From Owenia fusiformis (Eukaryota > Annelida > Polychaeta > Sabellida > Oweniidae), in assembly GCA_903813345.2 (NCBI GenBank), contig CAIIXF020000011.1:20071754-20135753 (forward strand): a stretch of 64,000 nucleotides of DNA. The letters are read 5' to 3'. How positions within the stretch are numbered: position 1 is the stretch's first letter; the number at the start of each line of letters is the position of its first letter. The translations under genes were made by a program, and so were the position numbers. Below the pieces are notes generated by a model, which saw nothing but the letters and a program-made list of their open reading frames with translations, was not told the origin of the DNA and ran no database searches. Shown piece by piece: positions 22,032 to 47,339 of the stretch.

Positions 22032-25000
22032 TTAGTAACCCCAGTTGTATTTTGAATTGTGTGTAAGATCAGACAAGTGCTTATTAAAGGGTCGATAGAA
22101 ATCCTGTAGCATTTTTCGTGTACTGTTCCACATATCAGGGACCTTTCTGTGCCTCACTCGTCTCATCTTATCTATGTCCTCTGTCATAGATCCCCGAAGT
22201 GAGACTTTATCGAATCTACCTGGAACAACGGAAATGAAGGGATATTGGAAAAGAACTGAAGTGGATCTGAGAACCAAAAATAACGTTCTACGCAATATTA
22301 TGTAGATGTACAAAAATTGACCTCTCGGTGTAGGACGGCAAATTGCCTTAACCCATCAGATTTATGGCGTGTACTTCCGCGAGTGACTATATTTTTTTTT
22401 AAAAAGGTACGATATTGTCGTCAGCTTGGCTTGGCTGCCATCTTGGACTCTGGCAGCCATCTTGGAAGTTTTTGTTTGTTGGTCTGTTTGTTTCGTTGTT
22501 CTTTTTTAATTTTTTTAATTCGTTTCGTCTAGTTTTCCCAGTCCATTTGGCTATACCTATATGCTTTGTTCAATTATTTATTCAGCTTGGTCGTTTGTCT
22601 TTGCATATCCTGCATAACTATTTGTTGCTCGTTCTGCCTGTTGGCTTGTCTCTTTGTTCGCAATGTCCGGTTGTCTAAACATCCACCATTCTCTCATTAA
22701 TTATGTCTAAAGTTGTTTTGCCCACTTACTAAATATAAATCACAGACTGACACATTCAAACGACGCCAGTTTTCTAAGAATACTTACGTATGCCTAAATG
22801 TATCAATACACGTTTCATTGTATCCTCCATTGTCGGAGGCATGTCTTCCATCCGTAGCACTAGTATAGCTTCATGGGAAAACACTTTCACCCAGTCTTCT
22901 ATGAGCACGGAGTACATTCCATCCGTGACACTCATCTAGAAAAATATAAGAATGGATCAAATCGCAAAGGAGCGTCTCAAACAATACTCAGTGAATCTTT
23001 TTTACTAATATCTACAATGTTTTCTGCCTAAACCTGTCTGTATACTGTTATACGCATTTTGTCATATATTTGACAGATCTGATCGAGGAGAACAATATAG
23101 ATGAGTAGGTGTGTTGGGTACAACAAATACCTATACTTACCCTTGCAATGTTATCTTCGACGCCATCTTGTTGTCCAAATCTGTGGTACACACAGGGGCG
23201 TATGCTTCCATAAGTAGAAGTGCATTTCGTGAATGCATCAACGCGGGCCTTCACGCGTTTGTGGAATAATTCTGGTGATTTATATTCGTATTGATGGAAG
23301 AACAAATATGCCGAATACAATCTGAAGATATAATACGATCAATTAATATACCATTTAAAGTTAAGATTTATTTCACTTTGCAATATTATTGGTTTTTTAC
23401 AACATATATTTGCTATTCCCTGTCAGTTGCAGCAATGCTTATTTCATGAAGATAGCGTTCACGATGGAAAACAATTTATCAAGTTTCTTCATCCTAGAGT
23501 TACAATTTAATTGACAATTAGCAAGGAGTAATGCCCTGGTCACATTTGCTCCGATTTTCGCTACGGCGCCCGGCCGATTGAGTATTTTGTTCAAAATTTT
23601 GTACAAATCATTCAATCGGCCGGGCGCCGGCCTCTGACCCAGGCATAAACAAATACCCGATTCATCTAGTTATCAATATCGAGGTTAAGATACACGTTTT
23701 TTAACTTGCACGTGAACGTGTAGAATTATGGTCCTCGGTGGATTACGTAGTTCTCCCATTACTAGTGTTTACTTGGCCGATTGAGTATAAAGGATATACA
23801 GAAAATAATTGTAATAAGGTCCCTGGAAAGTGAATTGAGAGCAGCGGGACAGTAATCCCTGAAGGTCAAGATATCACACGCTCACATACAGGTTCTCTAG
23901 AAAACGTGTAACTTAACCTCCCTTATAATTAATTGTAAAAACGTGGTTGGTTGAATTAAATATCTATTTCAGTATAAATGAAATATCCCTTGGTGTTCTG
24001 GTCATGGATTGTGATAATTGGCTTTCGATTTGGAGGGAGAAGCAAGGGGGAAGAGGGGTGTTGTTAGTCATTATTTCGGTTCACGCTAGATTATAGTTTG
24101 GGATGTCTAGTTTTCTTTCTTATGACAGGTTTACACTTAGATTTTGCTTTTAAATTTCTTGCTAGGTTTCTTTACAGTTTTGGTCCTCTCCCTTTGGCAC
24201 TTTTGATTAGATATTCATACACGGTCTTTAACTTTTGTGGTGAGCCTCTTATTATCGGACGAACCAATGTCTTATTTTTCTTAAGGTAAATAAAAGCAAA
24301 ACTCAACTCATTTAGGTATACAATTATACATAAGAAATTCCACTAGTGATAACATATCTGGGAGGGGTAGATATAATTTCATGATCATTTTATTCGCGTA
24401 AATCAGAATGTGTGCCACCACTTAATGTGAAAATAGATTCGTTTTGGAACTGGACAAACCTCTCTACCGGATCCCTCACTATGTAAATGATTCTCGCCTG
24501 TGGTGTCACATGATATATGAAATCTGCATTGATCAGTTCTGGGCCCATTGGACTGCTAGATTCAGTTGTAATGTGTGTGGCTGTACTTGGACTGCCATCG
24601 CCTACAAAATACAAGGACGGAAGGCGAACCAAAGGTTGACAACATTTTCAAAATCTCATAAGATCAGAGATAAGATAAGAGCAGTTTATTATAATCGGCT
24701 ATTTTCAAAAATTAATTACTGATATTACATTTCTACATTGGGTAGTTTGACATTGGGTAGTAACATGTACATTTTGTTTTTCATGTCGATTTAAACTATC
24801 CAAAAAGAGCACTTGAATGTTTGACAAATTATCCATAATTGTGCAATTATTACTATAATTGTAGATATTAATAGCTGGTATTATCTTCAAATAATCATAA
24901 TCATATTTCACCAAAAATTATTTTAACAAATTGTGTCACATACTGCATTGTTTTACGTAAATCATCCATACTAAACTGACGTTTACAAATCGGGGTTATA

Positions 25001-27201
25001 GATCTAGAACTTAACCCCATTTATTTATGCTACGGATAAGATTATTTTGATATACCATTATATTGAAAAATGTATTATTTTGTTGTTTGTCATAAATCTA
25101 GTAACAATCAATACTGCAATGCACCTCGTCCTTCTTGTGAAACGGTTTCAATTTATGACTCTGTCAATAACATCTTGCGCTTCGACTAGGCACGACAGAG
25201 GCCTGGAATGCCATCGCGTGTATATCTGTATTTTAATAACTACTTATAACCCGATACGTACTTCATTATTTTCTGCTAAAGTTGAATAAGGAATATAGAA
25301 TCCATGACAGGGTAAAATGATCCATCATTTACTCATTTTAGTCTCAAATGACCATCTTTAATACCTCGTGTCCCAATACCCTTTTATGAATATACAATCT
25401 AACGTTATCCATTATAGCTACTTCCAAAAATTGTAAATTGTTAAGATACTAAAAATCTGATGTATCTAATTTGTAATTTCAAGAAGAAAAATAAAGGTTG
25501 TCCGACCTTAATTAGCTTAAATGATTTTTGTGAGCGAGAAATACATGATTCTAGTTCATAAGTCTGATTTATCATACAGTTTAGATTTTACTATAATATG
25601 TAGGTCTCTCCAGAATTAGTTAATTACACGTCGTTGGTTTTATGCCGTGTTTTATCTTGAATGTGTTCCAAAACACCATCTTATTGGCTATATTACATTT
25701 TCATGTACTTTTAAGATATAAGATGATCCAAGCATGTATATTATTATGATAAACACAAACCTCATGAAACATCCAATTTAGCACAAAACGTAATACGCCT
25801 GATCAAACCACAGTTTAGAAAACACGCGTTAAAGTAATCTACGAGACACGTGAGGTTTCATTTTTTCTTCTTTTTGATAAAATAAAACAATGGACAAAAA
25901 GATAGCTGCATTTTCGGAAGATCTAGGTTTCTACTAGGGATGTAATAGTCAAGCTTACCTATGATAAGATGCAGCGCAGAGGAATTCCTGATATCTTCAG
26001 CTGGAACATCAAAGGCGTTCACGTAGACGCTCATCGGAACGGGGAGTCCAGAATCTCCGCCATGTTTCTCCCGAACCAGTTCACCTAGAAAAGCACCGTG
26101 CTATAATTGATAATAGTTAAAACAAAAGAAGTGTCGAAGGTAGGGTAATAGTATATGGTTGGGAGTAAATTGGTTCTAATTACTACAACTTGAGAAAAAT
26201 ATACTGATTTATCATTGGAAAGCTGCAATCATTTCTTTGCCTTGCATTAATTTAGTTGTCATTGTTCTCAGATGTTGTTTCACCAAGAGCTATTCTAGAG
26301 CGGTTGTTTTACCATCAGGTGGCCTCAGATATGACCACCAATGATATTCCTTCCTAAGGACTTCAGCAACATCCGGATGACTACATATTCGGTGAAACAG
26401 ATCAGTCGTGCCAGATTTTACAACACCAACAATGTAAAAGTACGGAAGACATCGTAGCCGAAATCGAACACCATCATCATGCGATTCCTGCCAGTAACGC
26501 ATAACGATATCATTCTCTCTACCACGGCTCCAGACATATTCTGGGGGATGGCTTGATAATCGGCTAATCCAGCAAGGTGATCTATAGTCCGACAAAAATG
26601 GAATAGGACTCTGGAAAGCAATGGATTAAAAGCTGAAGAGAATTGCAAAATATATTTGGTCTGTATTCTGGTGAAATTTGGCGTAGTGCAGTAGCTATAG
26701 AGTTTGCAACCTAAAATGGTTGAAAGTCGACGCATAATTATTATCAAAGTGAAAATTGTTGACAGAAGGTACTAGAGACAACACATTAATCATATTTTGC
26801 TAGGTTTCTCAGAAATCTCAAGTTTAAGATACTAACACTCATACCAGGTCCAATATGCTTATATTTGTTTCCAAAATAGCTTCTTCCCACTCAGCCCATT
26901 TCTCCAAATACGCAGGTAATAATTCTATATCAGTTGGATCTTTTAGTTTAAAACGTTTAACAATTGCTTCCATTTGTATTCGAGTAAAATCTGTAAGCTT
27001 GCGATCTGAGTCAGGCTCGCTGCAAGTTTGAAAAGGAGTTTCGCGTGCGTCTGTTTCTTCACCTGTACTTTTGGCCACCATTGCTATCCAACTGCACACT
27101 ATCGAGCACAATCCAAATGCTAGAATTCTAAACTTCCAGCCACTGTAACACTGTCTGTCCTCTGAGATGGTATCCATTGAGTTCTCTAGTGCATTATACA
27201 T
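22032..27201 (-). CDS. CHST15-like: CHST15-like carbohydrate sulfotransferase
   Basis: Seven exons, in transcript order: 27201-26845, 26610-26313, 26084-25959, 24601-24460, 23321-23141, 22935-22788, 22219-22032 (stop TAA). All introns are GT..AG and all phases agree, giving 479 aa. Residues 24-43 form a signal anchor, so the protein should be a type II Golgi enzyme that moves sulfate from PAPS to a sugar, as CHST15 does on chondroitin/dermatan sulfate. The 5'-phosphosulfate loop is VGVVKSGTTDL (180-190). The 3'-phosphate site is R303 with S311, within VRDPVER followed by LYS and split across exons 4/5. The C-terminus has the family's WNST..QDFYRPFN pattern. The start is the first Met before the anchor. 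Intron 4 carries a GC-rich hairpin. The exact acceptor sugar cannot be read from sequence. The gene lies head to head with the glycosyltransferase-like gene. Confidence 0.92.
23531..23645. repeat. Short MITE with an 18-bp perfect GC stem, in an intron
   Basis: Outer inverted words ATGCCCTGGTCA and TGACCCAGGCAT frame a perfect 18-bp inverted repeat (23564-23581 against 23612-23629, CGGCGCCCGGCCGATTGA). The spacer between the stems is 30 bp. It lies inside intron 4 of the sulfotransferase gene. Confidence 0.75.
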
Positions 27202-27635
27202 GTTTATTTGTTCAATCAGAAATCCTTTAAGATCCTTAACAGATCTTTTCCGTGAAAGAAGGTGTCCGCATATTTTTCATATTTCCTATGAGCAGAAATC
27301 AGGGGAGTAAGAAGGTTACGTTTAAAACGTGTGTCCTGATAATGTCAATATGGAGGCTAGCTTTACAAACCATTGTGACCTTTTCAAGAATATCAATACT
27401 TGTAAACATGAAAATCTAAAACCTGTTGTATTAATTAATTTCCAAATGTCAATTTCGGAGTTTTGGTTATGCCGGCTATCAATAACGTATCCAGAAACAT
27501 ATCATTACGTATTTATGAACAGTTGGTAGTTGTTAGGGTTCAGATTCGGGAATATGGATCCATTGTCAGATTGATTCAGTATAATCGACTACAAAAGTTT
27601 GTTAAACAGTAGCTTTGGCATTAAGGATATAGAAT
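27202..27635. promoter_or_regulatory. Candidate bidirectional promoter region
   Basis: These 434 bp separate the start codons of the divergent sulfotransferase and glycosyltransferase-like genes, so both promoters and 5' UTRs would fit here unless untranslated exons lie elsewhere. No clear TATA box or GC-rich island is visible. The call rests on geometry only. Confidence 0.45.
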
Positions 27636-30600
27636 ATGAGAGTGAACGATAACCGGCTGTTGATATACGTGACCGTACCCTTGTGCGTCTTCATCTTGAT
27701 CTTTATCCATGACGTCATCATCACGCGGGAGGAGGCTGCTCGTTTAGCGGAAATGGTAAATGGACGCTACGCTGTAATCATCAACACGGAGGTCTTCATG
27801 AATCAACCCGCTGAATTTAACGGTGGTAATATACAGCATGGTTTCATAAAATCAAAAGTGGAGATCGACAAACCTAAAGAACCAAGAGTGGGAATCGATT
27901 CCAGGGAAACGCCAGATTTTAACGTAGCTTTACGAAATTCGAGTAACTGCAACTCTAGCCTGTTTTTGTCCCTCGGAAATCTCGCGAGAACTCGACTATA
28001 TTGGCAAATGAAGCTTTATATCACAAGTAACGGCTACAAGAAAGTTAACGTTATAATGTTGACAGAGGAGTACTTAGAAGCCGCTCTTAATTGGATGGTG
28101 ACATTCCAGCTATTCCAGAATAAACGATTTCAACAGATCCTATTCATCACCCCAGATCTCTCGATTCTAAACTATCTCACCGAGCGTAATTTAGATTGCA
28201 TCTATGCCGATGTCCATGATATCATGTACCCTGGATACAGGATTGACATCAAATCAATCTGGTTCCTGAGACTAGCAGTCTGGAGATTGATCAATCACTT
28301 TGGCTGTGATGCGTATAACTATGACGCAGATGCTCTACCGCTAAAGGACCCAAATACAGTGTATGATAATTATCTGAATGAGACCATAGTCGGTACAATG
28401 TCTGGGTATACACCACTTGAACTACAGCGACTTTGGGGATTCACGCTGAACATGGGTACCATCATTTTCAGGAAGACAGCTGTTAAAAGTATGTAGAACA
28501 TCTGTGTATGAGAAGTAATGTTTGATATTAAGATTTAACCTTTTACATAAAAGCTATTCAAATCTGTGTGCGTGCTAAATGATAGATATATCAATTAATC
28601 TAAACTGACACTTCCCCATCGTACCATAAATTAATTGCACAGACCATGTCCAATATCTATATTTCTATAAATGAAGGTCATCTAAGATTCATTCTGCGAT
28701 ATTATTCTGCAATAATGCTTTGGTTTCAAGGGCTTAGTTATAATTTTTGAAAATGTGGACAACATTATTTTTTTGTTTTTCCAATTTAGGTCATTTCTGC
28801 ATCGTATCCCAAAAAACGTCTTCATTGGATTTATTATTTGTAGACCTGTTTTGACGTGCGCAAACCATGTGTTAATACGAACGTATATCTATAAATGCTC
28901 AAGAATGTCTCAAAAAGATGTTTAATGTCACTTACATATTACCTATAATTCGGGAGAAAAACATCATGATCTCCTTTTTCATTGTTTTTTGAGCTGGGCA
29001 AACGTACCATTGCATTGTCCGTTTTACCATAGAAACTAATGATATACAGGGTGTCCAATAAATAAGGTGAAAGATTGTAACTTTCTTAATATTGCACCAA
29101 TCTTGATGAAATTTTCAGAGTTTATAGCCCAAACCTTTTTACCTTTATTCTATGAATTTAAAGCGTCTTCTATTTGATTGGCCAGAGTTGTGGTTGCTAT
29201 AGCAACCGAAACAACAAAAAGGCGGGGCAAGTTTGTTTACGTCACATCTTTCCAAAACATATTTATTCTTCCTGATAGCTTTATTCATACTCCCAGGTCT
29301 ATTACTACCACAAATACAATATTAAAACAGTTCCTAAAGTCCCATTGTTATGAAAATAAGCTATTCAACATAATGTCCATCTCTAGCTATACACTTCTTA
29401 TGCTTGTTCACCCACTCTCAAAACACACATTCAAACCCGTTCTTGCCCATTTCCTGAAGTCTTGCTAAGACATGTGATCTGAGTTCACACACAGCTATGC
29501 TCACTATTGAAACTAATTATTTAGACTTAGTAATTGGTATGCATATGGTCTACGCCGTGCTACGAATTTTAAATTTTATTTTTTAAACATGGGCCGCCGT
29601 GAGAAATATGTGAGTTTATCAATAAAGGTCATCTGCATATCCGCTTCATTAATCTTCGTCTGCGCTCACCTGGGAAGTTTAGTACCTTTCATCGAAGTTC
29701 GATTAATCTTCATGAATGTAACAAATTCGCAATCCTTCATTGCTCGCATGGTGGGCTATTGTAATCACCAACTTCTCCGCCGTTTGTCTGTATGTCCGTC
29801 TGTTTGTCAACACATCTGTAGCCAATCCGTAGTCTCCCATGACAATTCAAATGTTTCTTTATATAAAGCATTCATTTATTTCACGAGTGGAGCCTCAAAC
29901 CCTCGTCTCGTTTTAAAATGGCGGCCATTTTGATTGCTTAAAAATCATGCTATTGGTACTTTGCACTTTCATCATGTGAGCCAAGTAGCAATACTTTAAC
30001 ATTCAAATGTAAAAATTAGACATATGTAATAAATAAGACATTTCTTTGAGGCACAGAGTGTAATAATCAGGAAGAAAATACCCCAGAATTCATAGTTGAA
30101 ATTATAGCACTATGTATACATATGTAAAGCTGAACCTATAGAGCTTCATTTTATGTGGAGATAGATTCATCTATGAATCTGAGGAATTACCCTCATGAAA
30201 CTACATTATTGTAAAAGGGTATAACCACAGAACTAATGACTTCATTACTGTTATATATTTCATAGGTCCATTTTGGGATTTCGCGCATACACTGATGGCT
30301 GAAGCGACTGGGCGTGGTCCACAAAGTGATCAGTATGTCGTCAACATGGTTCTCGCTAAGATGAACATAAAATGGTCGAGACATATTCCACCTGATTGTG
30401 AACCTGATGAATGTAAAAATACACCTGTGTATGGGCGTACAGATTACGACCTTAGAGTTGCTACCATACCCGTACAATTCTTTTGTAGACGGGCCTGTCG
30501 AACCAGAGACATACATAACTACACAATATGGCACCCACCAGCCAGACTAACAAAAAAAAGATTGTGGTTTTTAAAGAATAATTGGAAATCAGTCGATAAC

Positions 30601-30699
30601 CAATACCATTTTCTTTCGACGTCTGAATGGCTTAAGCGACTAGCTAATCATACGGCCTTCAATAATTTTAATAGATATGGTCTACAGAGTATACTGTAG
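27636..30699 (+). CDS. Type II membrane glycosyltransferase-like protein
   Basis: Two exons, 27636-28488 and 30266-30699, joined at phase 1 (AAAA|GTATGT to CATAG|GT), encode 428 aa. Residues about 8-27 are a signal anchor behind a short basic N-terminus, as in Golgi transferases. Positions 230-232 read DAD within YNYDADALPLKDP, matching the metal-binding DxD region of nucleotide-diphospho-sugar transferases (PF03407-like). It is followed by GxMSGY and a conserved LNMGTIIFRK block. The second exon has QSDQYVVN and a late WHPP motif, both consistent with this fold. Several N-x-S/T sequons are present. Donor and acceptor sugars are unknown. The intron holds a mariner-type transposase remnant. 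The family call is by motif and needs a profile search. Confidence 0.8.
29047..29500 (-). pseudogene. Mariner-type transposase remnant with one end
   Basis: On the minus strand, about 29485-29365 reads ELRSHVLARLQEMGKNGFEC, a stop, then EWVNKHKKCIARDGHYVE and a stop. This is the W..KCI..G.Y.E signature at the C-terminus of IS630/Tc1/mariner transposases. About 300 bp further along that strand, near 29047, lies CAGGGTGTCCAATAAATAAG, a plausible element terminus. The rest of the transposase is missing. It sits in the intron of the glycosyltransferase-like gene. Confidence 0.5.
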
Positions 30700-32044
30700 A
30701 TACCTTTAGTTCTGAGAGCCATGAATATAATATACTAGTAAAATGTTTAAAATGTCGTACAGTGTACTTAGCTGTTTATATGTATTGTATTGTATCTCTA
30801 GAAATGATTTAACTACCTACATTTGTAGCTAGAGTAGTCCCGATTTCAAAATCTCGATTGCATGCACATAACTGAACTAATATAAGTACTCCTAAATTGT
30901 ACCTGTATCCGTGGCTTACCAGAAATCTCAAATATCTCTTGTTTCAACAGTTCATTGAGAATCGTTACGAAGTAGAAATTGTTTTTATATCATTATCATC
31001 ATATAAAAACGGGTCGTTCAAAAAGTTCTACACGAATAGCTTCTCAAGATTAGATTATATACATGAAACCTTTACAAGGTAAGTAAATAACGTGGGGATA
31101 CAAACTTACCAACTAGCTATTGACCAGATTGGTTCATCATTATCATAGTTCGACACATTTATGCAAAACCTTTTGACTTCTAATTAATTTTTAATTGACT
31201 TTTCGGAGATTCCAAATTGATATCATTACAATTAACCGATTCAAATGACGGAAGGCGATTTGCCTCATTATATTCAATGTTCAATTGTTTTAAACCTATT
31301 GATTAAAAACTACATTATAGTTTGCACATATTAGATAGACATGACTCCAGTTGAAAAATATAAATGAAAGATGGACATAGCACAGGAAATTAGATTTTCA
31401 AACATTTAACTTTTTGTACTGCTGTCCCAGGCCTCAGCTTGACTCGAATGTTATATCGAGATTCTCGACTCCACACATTTCAAATTAAAATAGTATTTAA
31501 TAGTTGGCGTTTATGATTCTCGGAATAATCACATAAATCTGTAAGACTATAAAAAGTATTTTATTGTTTTATATAATATTTTGAAAAACAGTATTCCTTT
31601 ACTTTTATTATGTGTGAAACATGTGGAAAAATATCTGTACAATGTTAGTACACAGAAGTGGATTTGTGTTTTGGTGTGCCCCTATGGTTGGCATTTAAAC
31701 TCATTCTGTCTCATTCAGAATGAATTATACCTGAATAAATAGCAATTCTGAATCAATAAGAATCGCAATGTCAAGTTAACACGATGGGGTATATTTTGTC
31801 AGTATTAACGATTCGGTGTGGGTTTTTTATACAATTTACTTCCTTGTTAAACAATTTGGGATTCTTACGTATATTTTATAACATTGTTGGTGATGTTTAT
31901 GTAATCCAAGCTCATAATGCGCTCAAAGTTCAATATCAGTTGATTTATTAATTGATTCTGAGTAAAGTTGGGATGTAATATCACGCATTAAAGAGGAAAT
32001 CAAACAGTTTTTGACAAACGGAGCACAAAAAGTGTTATGTAACA
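30700..32044. other. Intergenic, no gene seen
   Basis: This segment separates the glycosyltransferase stop from the kinase start. It must hold the 3' UTR of one gene and the promoter of the other. No convincing poly(A) signal, TATA box or further exon is identified. Confidence 0.5.
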
Positions 32045-44248
<12,204 letters not shown>

Positions 44249-46577
44249 AAATCTAGAAATCTTACCCAAATTAAATTATGACTATTCAAAAGAAGACATT
44301 CAAATCTATATTATGTAAAAAATCAAATTTGTCCGAAGCAGGGATAATGCTCATTTAGATTGATGGACTTCGTTCTCCAAACCGAGAATCGTCCATTGAA
44401 ATAACATATGTTTTCCTCAGTAATAAGACTATCCCGTGTATTTTAAAAGCGTGTAAAAATTATAGAATTAAAGTTTTATAATGGAAATGGATCTTTTCGA
44501 GTACTAAATACTGTAGGACGTCTGCGCCCTTTTCAATAATTTCTTATTTGCTCCGGACTAGCTTCCAACAAAATTCCTGCAAAAGTATGATTGATTTATA
44601 CATTGGCTGATCTATGTTGTCCGAGATAAAGCAGCTTTAAATACTGTAAATTCCGAAATAAGTGATATTTCTTATTAAAAATCATGCTTGGGGGTCACAA
44701 AATTAGACGATCCCACCACTTGTTAGCTCCCCATTGGACTGTGTGACTGTTAAAGTCTCCTTGTAATTGAACTTTTACTTATATAATTTGCAATGGAAAT
44801 GCTTTTGATAGGGTTGGAGGCGTACCTTGACTTTATTCCCCATATCTGATTTTCCCTAAATTTCTGAATATTGATAACGGATGAATATATTGAAAATCGT
44901 CGTTCCCATGTAAACCAATGTAAAATACTTGGTTCGGAGCAAATCAGATTTCGGAATATCTATTCAGTGAAATATTCACAAAAAAATTAGGTATAGAATT
45001 ATTAATTAACTTTGTTGAACGTAATAAAGAGAGATATCGATTTTTTAAAATAAAGTTCAAATTCAATATCCAAATTCAGTATTTTTTCGACAAAAAAATG
45101 GTACATACTGTAGATCTATTTTTACAGAATTTGCAAAGAACACATACATGTACTCCAATTGGGGAGTTGGGTTTGTAAAACGAGTGTAAATTGTATGTAT
45201 AATACGTACAAAAATGCTTAGGTGAGAAACCCTAATGTTGGGTCAGGACGTGGGATTTGTGAATAACAGAAAAATAGAACCCCCAGTCACCAAATCCTGT
45301 CTACGCCATTGTTTTGCCTCATTATATATTTGATATCAGTATCAGTTTGTTGAGGTCATTAATAAAAATAAATATTTTCAGTATAGAATCTTATGTTTAG
45401 TTATAACAACTATTGAACGAAGGTATACAGAAATGGAAAACGAGAAATTAGGATGCATCTTGTTATTTGCATAGTGATTTGGGGTTGCGTGAAAAAATTT
45501 CTTTGTACCTATAAGGATGACACTTTTCGTGTGACCGAGTCCCTATCTAAGACTAATGGACTCGCCAAATGAGACGATTCTGAATAAGACTAATGGACTC
45601 GTCAAATGGGACGATTCCGAATATTGGAATCTTAGATCATTAAAAAGGTAAATGATTGATGACCTACGGACAGCTCATCCGCCTGGCTAGATATTTCAAC
45701 CCCTATTCAACACCTACTCAACTCATCCTCTGGACCCCTTCTAGCCAACTCAACCCTGGAAAACTTGTCCTTTGGCATTTGCGCAGATTTTAATGTTATA
45801 TCATCAATTCATATTTGATTTTAAAATGTGTTTTTTTTTGCTTTGAATATAATCATAGGTTTTAACTTTGTATAACTCTTAGCAGATATTACCTGAGCAT
45901 TAGGCTTACATGGACTTTTTGGGGACACTATGTCTACAGGGTGTTCCAATATGAAAGAAGAATTTTTATATAGACTATTTGATAAATCAATACTAATAGT
46001 CCCCATCGAGAATTTTTTATAGTGACTATGTATTTGAAACGTCTCCACAGATTACATTGGCGTCGGAAAGGGGAGGGCGTTGGGGCCCAACCCCCCCCCC
46101 CCCCCTTTCCCAGATTTTTTTACATTTGAAACCGTGCGTAGATTTAAAAGCTCTAAAACTAATTAAAGTGAAAGTGTAATAATGACAGAAATGAAACTAT
46201 GTCAGTATCTAGTCTACAGTACATCAAGCTAGAAGATCGCATTTCTCATATTATATTTAATTCTATACTATGTATAGTTTCTCAGGAACCCATACATTAT
46301 GTAAATACTTTGAAGGATAAGTGCAAAATGTATATTTTAGTAAAAGTCAAACTTTTTTGTCAAAGTCGAGTTAACAACATTCTTTTCTTATTTTTATCAT
46401 TGGGAATATGTTGTGCTGAGATATGTTCAAAATGCATCAGAGAGGGTCTAAATTTGACATTTTCTGGGGCATGCCCCACACCCCAAGATCCCCCTAGATT
46501 GCGCCGCAGGCTTCACGCACGACCCATCCATACCCAAAAGTCCCTTGGCAAATCCTTCTTCTTAAAAATGCATGGTG
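44249..46577. other. Intergenic downstream of the kinase gene
   Basis: Holds the kinase 3' UTR (ATTAAA at 44270 and 44467 and AATAAA at about 45023 are possible poly(A) signals). It also has a two-copy 46-bp tandem repeat at 45549-45640 (AAGACTAATGGACTCG), an isolated ACAGGGTGTTCCAATATGAA near 45937 that may be a transposon end, and a run of 15 C at 46091-46105. An open frame at 46199-46717 has no recognisable domain and runs into the foldback element. Confidence 0.5.
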
Positions 46578-46585
46578 ATCGGGGT

Positions 46586-47331
46586 TTATCCCGTTCCAGG
46601 ACTATAGTCCTGTACGGAGCCCATACATTTGCCTGTACGATTACAACTTGGGAGAATTATCTACGCCCCTTCCACTTAAGAAACCTACCTCAATGCATTC
46701 TAGAACTCAAAATGTAACTTCTAATATATTGGAACCGCCGATTGTCTGGGTTAGTTGGCAGAACGAGGTCTTTTTGTTTCTTATGGCTCTTTTGGTCGAA
46801 GTTCGATTAAGATGGCGGTTATAACGGAATTTCCCGAACTCTTCCGTAATAGCACGAACTTGGTTTTTCGTTACTTCACTTCCATGTAAAATGGATTTGT
46901 TTCCGGTAAGAAACATTGTTTAACCATTCGGTATACAGTTAAGAGCATAGGATGTCGACATGGCAGTAAATATTGAAAATATTGTCCGAAATTTTCGAAA
47001 TTCCCTCTTACCCGAAACAAATCCATTTTACGCGGAAGTGACGTAACGAAAAACCAAGTTCGTGCTATTACGGAAGAGTTCGGGAAATTCCGTTATAACC
47101 GCCATCTTAATCGAACTTCGACCAAAAGAGCCATAAGAAACAAAAAGACCTCGTTCTGCCAACTAACCCAGACAATCGGCGGTTCCAATATATTAGAAGT
47201 TACATTTTGAGTTCTAGAATGCATTGAGGTAGGTTTCTTAAGTGGAAGGGGCGTAGATAATTCTCCCAAGTTGTAATCGTACAGGCAAATGTATTGGCTC
47301 CGTACAGGACTATAGTCCTGGAACGGGATAA
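46586..47331. mobile_element. 746-bp hairpin element with 8-bp target duplication
   Basis: The arms 46586-46910 and 47007-47331 are near-perfect reverse complements of about 325 bp around a 96-bp loop. The termini are TTATCCCGTTCCAGGACTAT and its inverse. ATCGGGGT flanks the element at 46578-46585 and 47332-47339, a perfect 8-bp target duplication. There is no transposase. An 8-bp duplication with long arms fits a Mutator-like or hAT-mobilised foldback element; I cannot choose between them. Confidence 0.93.
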
Positions 47332-47339
47332 ATCGGGGT

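Noticed and set aside
29589-29933. Plus-strand frame with a basic N-terminus and a hydrophobic segment, inside the glycosyltransferase intron
   Set aside because: It resembles a signal anchor and could be an alternative first exon, but I found no good donor in the phase needed to join the second exon, and the frame soon becomes repeat-like.
46199-46717. 172-codon open frame upstream of the hairpin element
   Set aside because: The longest frame in that region, but it has no recognisable domain, runs over a C-rich repeat tract and ends inside the 746-bp mobile element.
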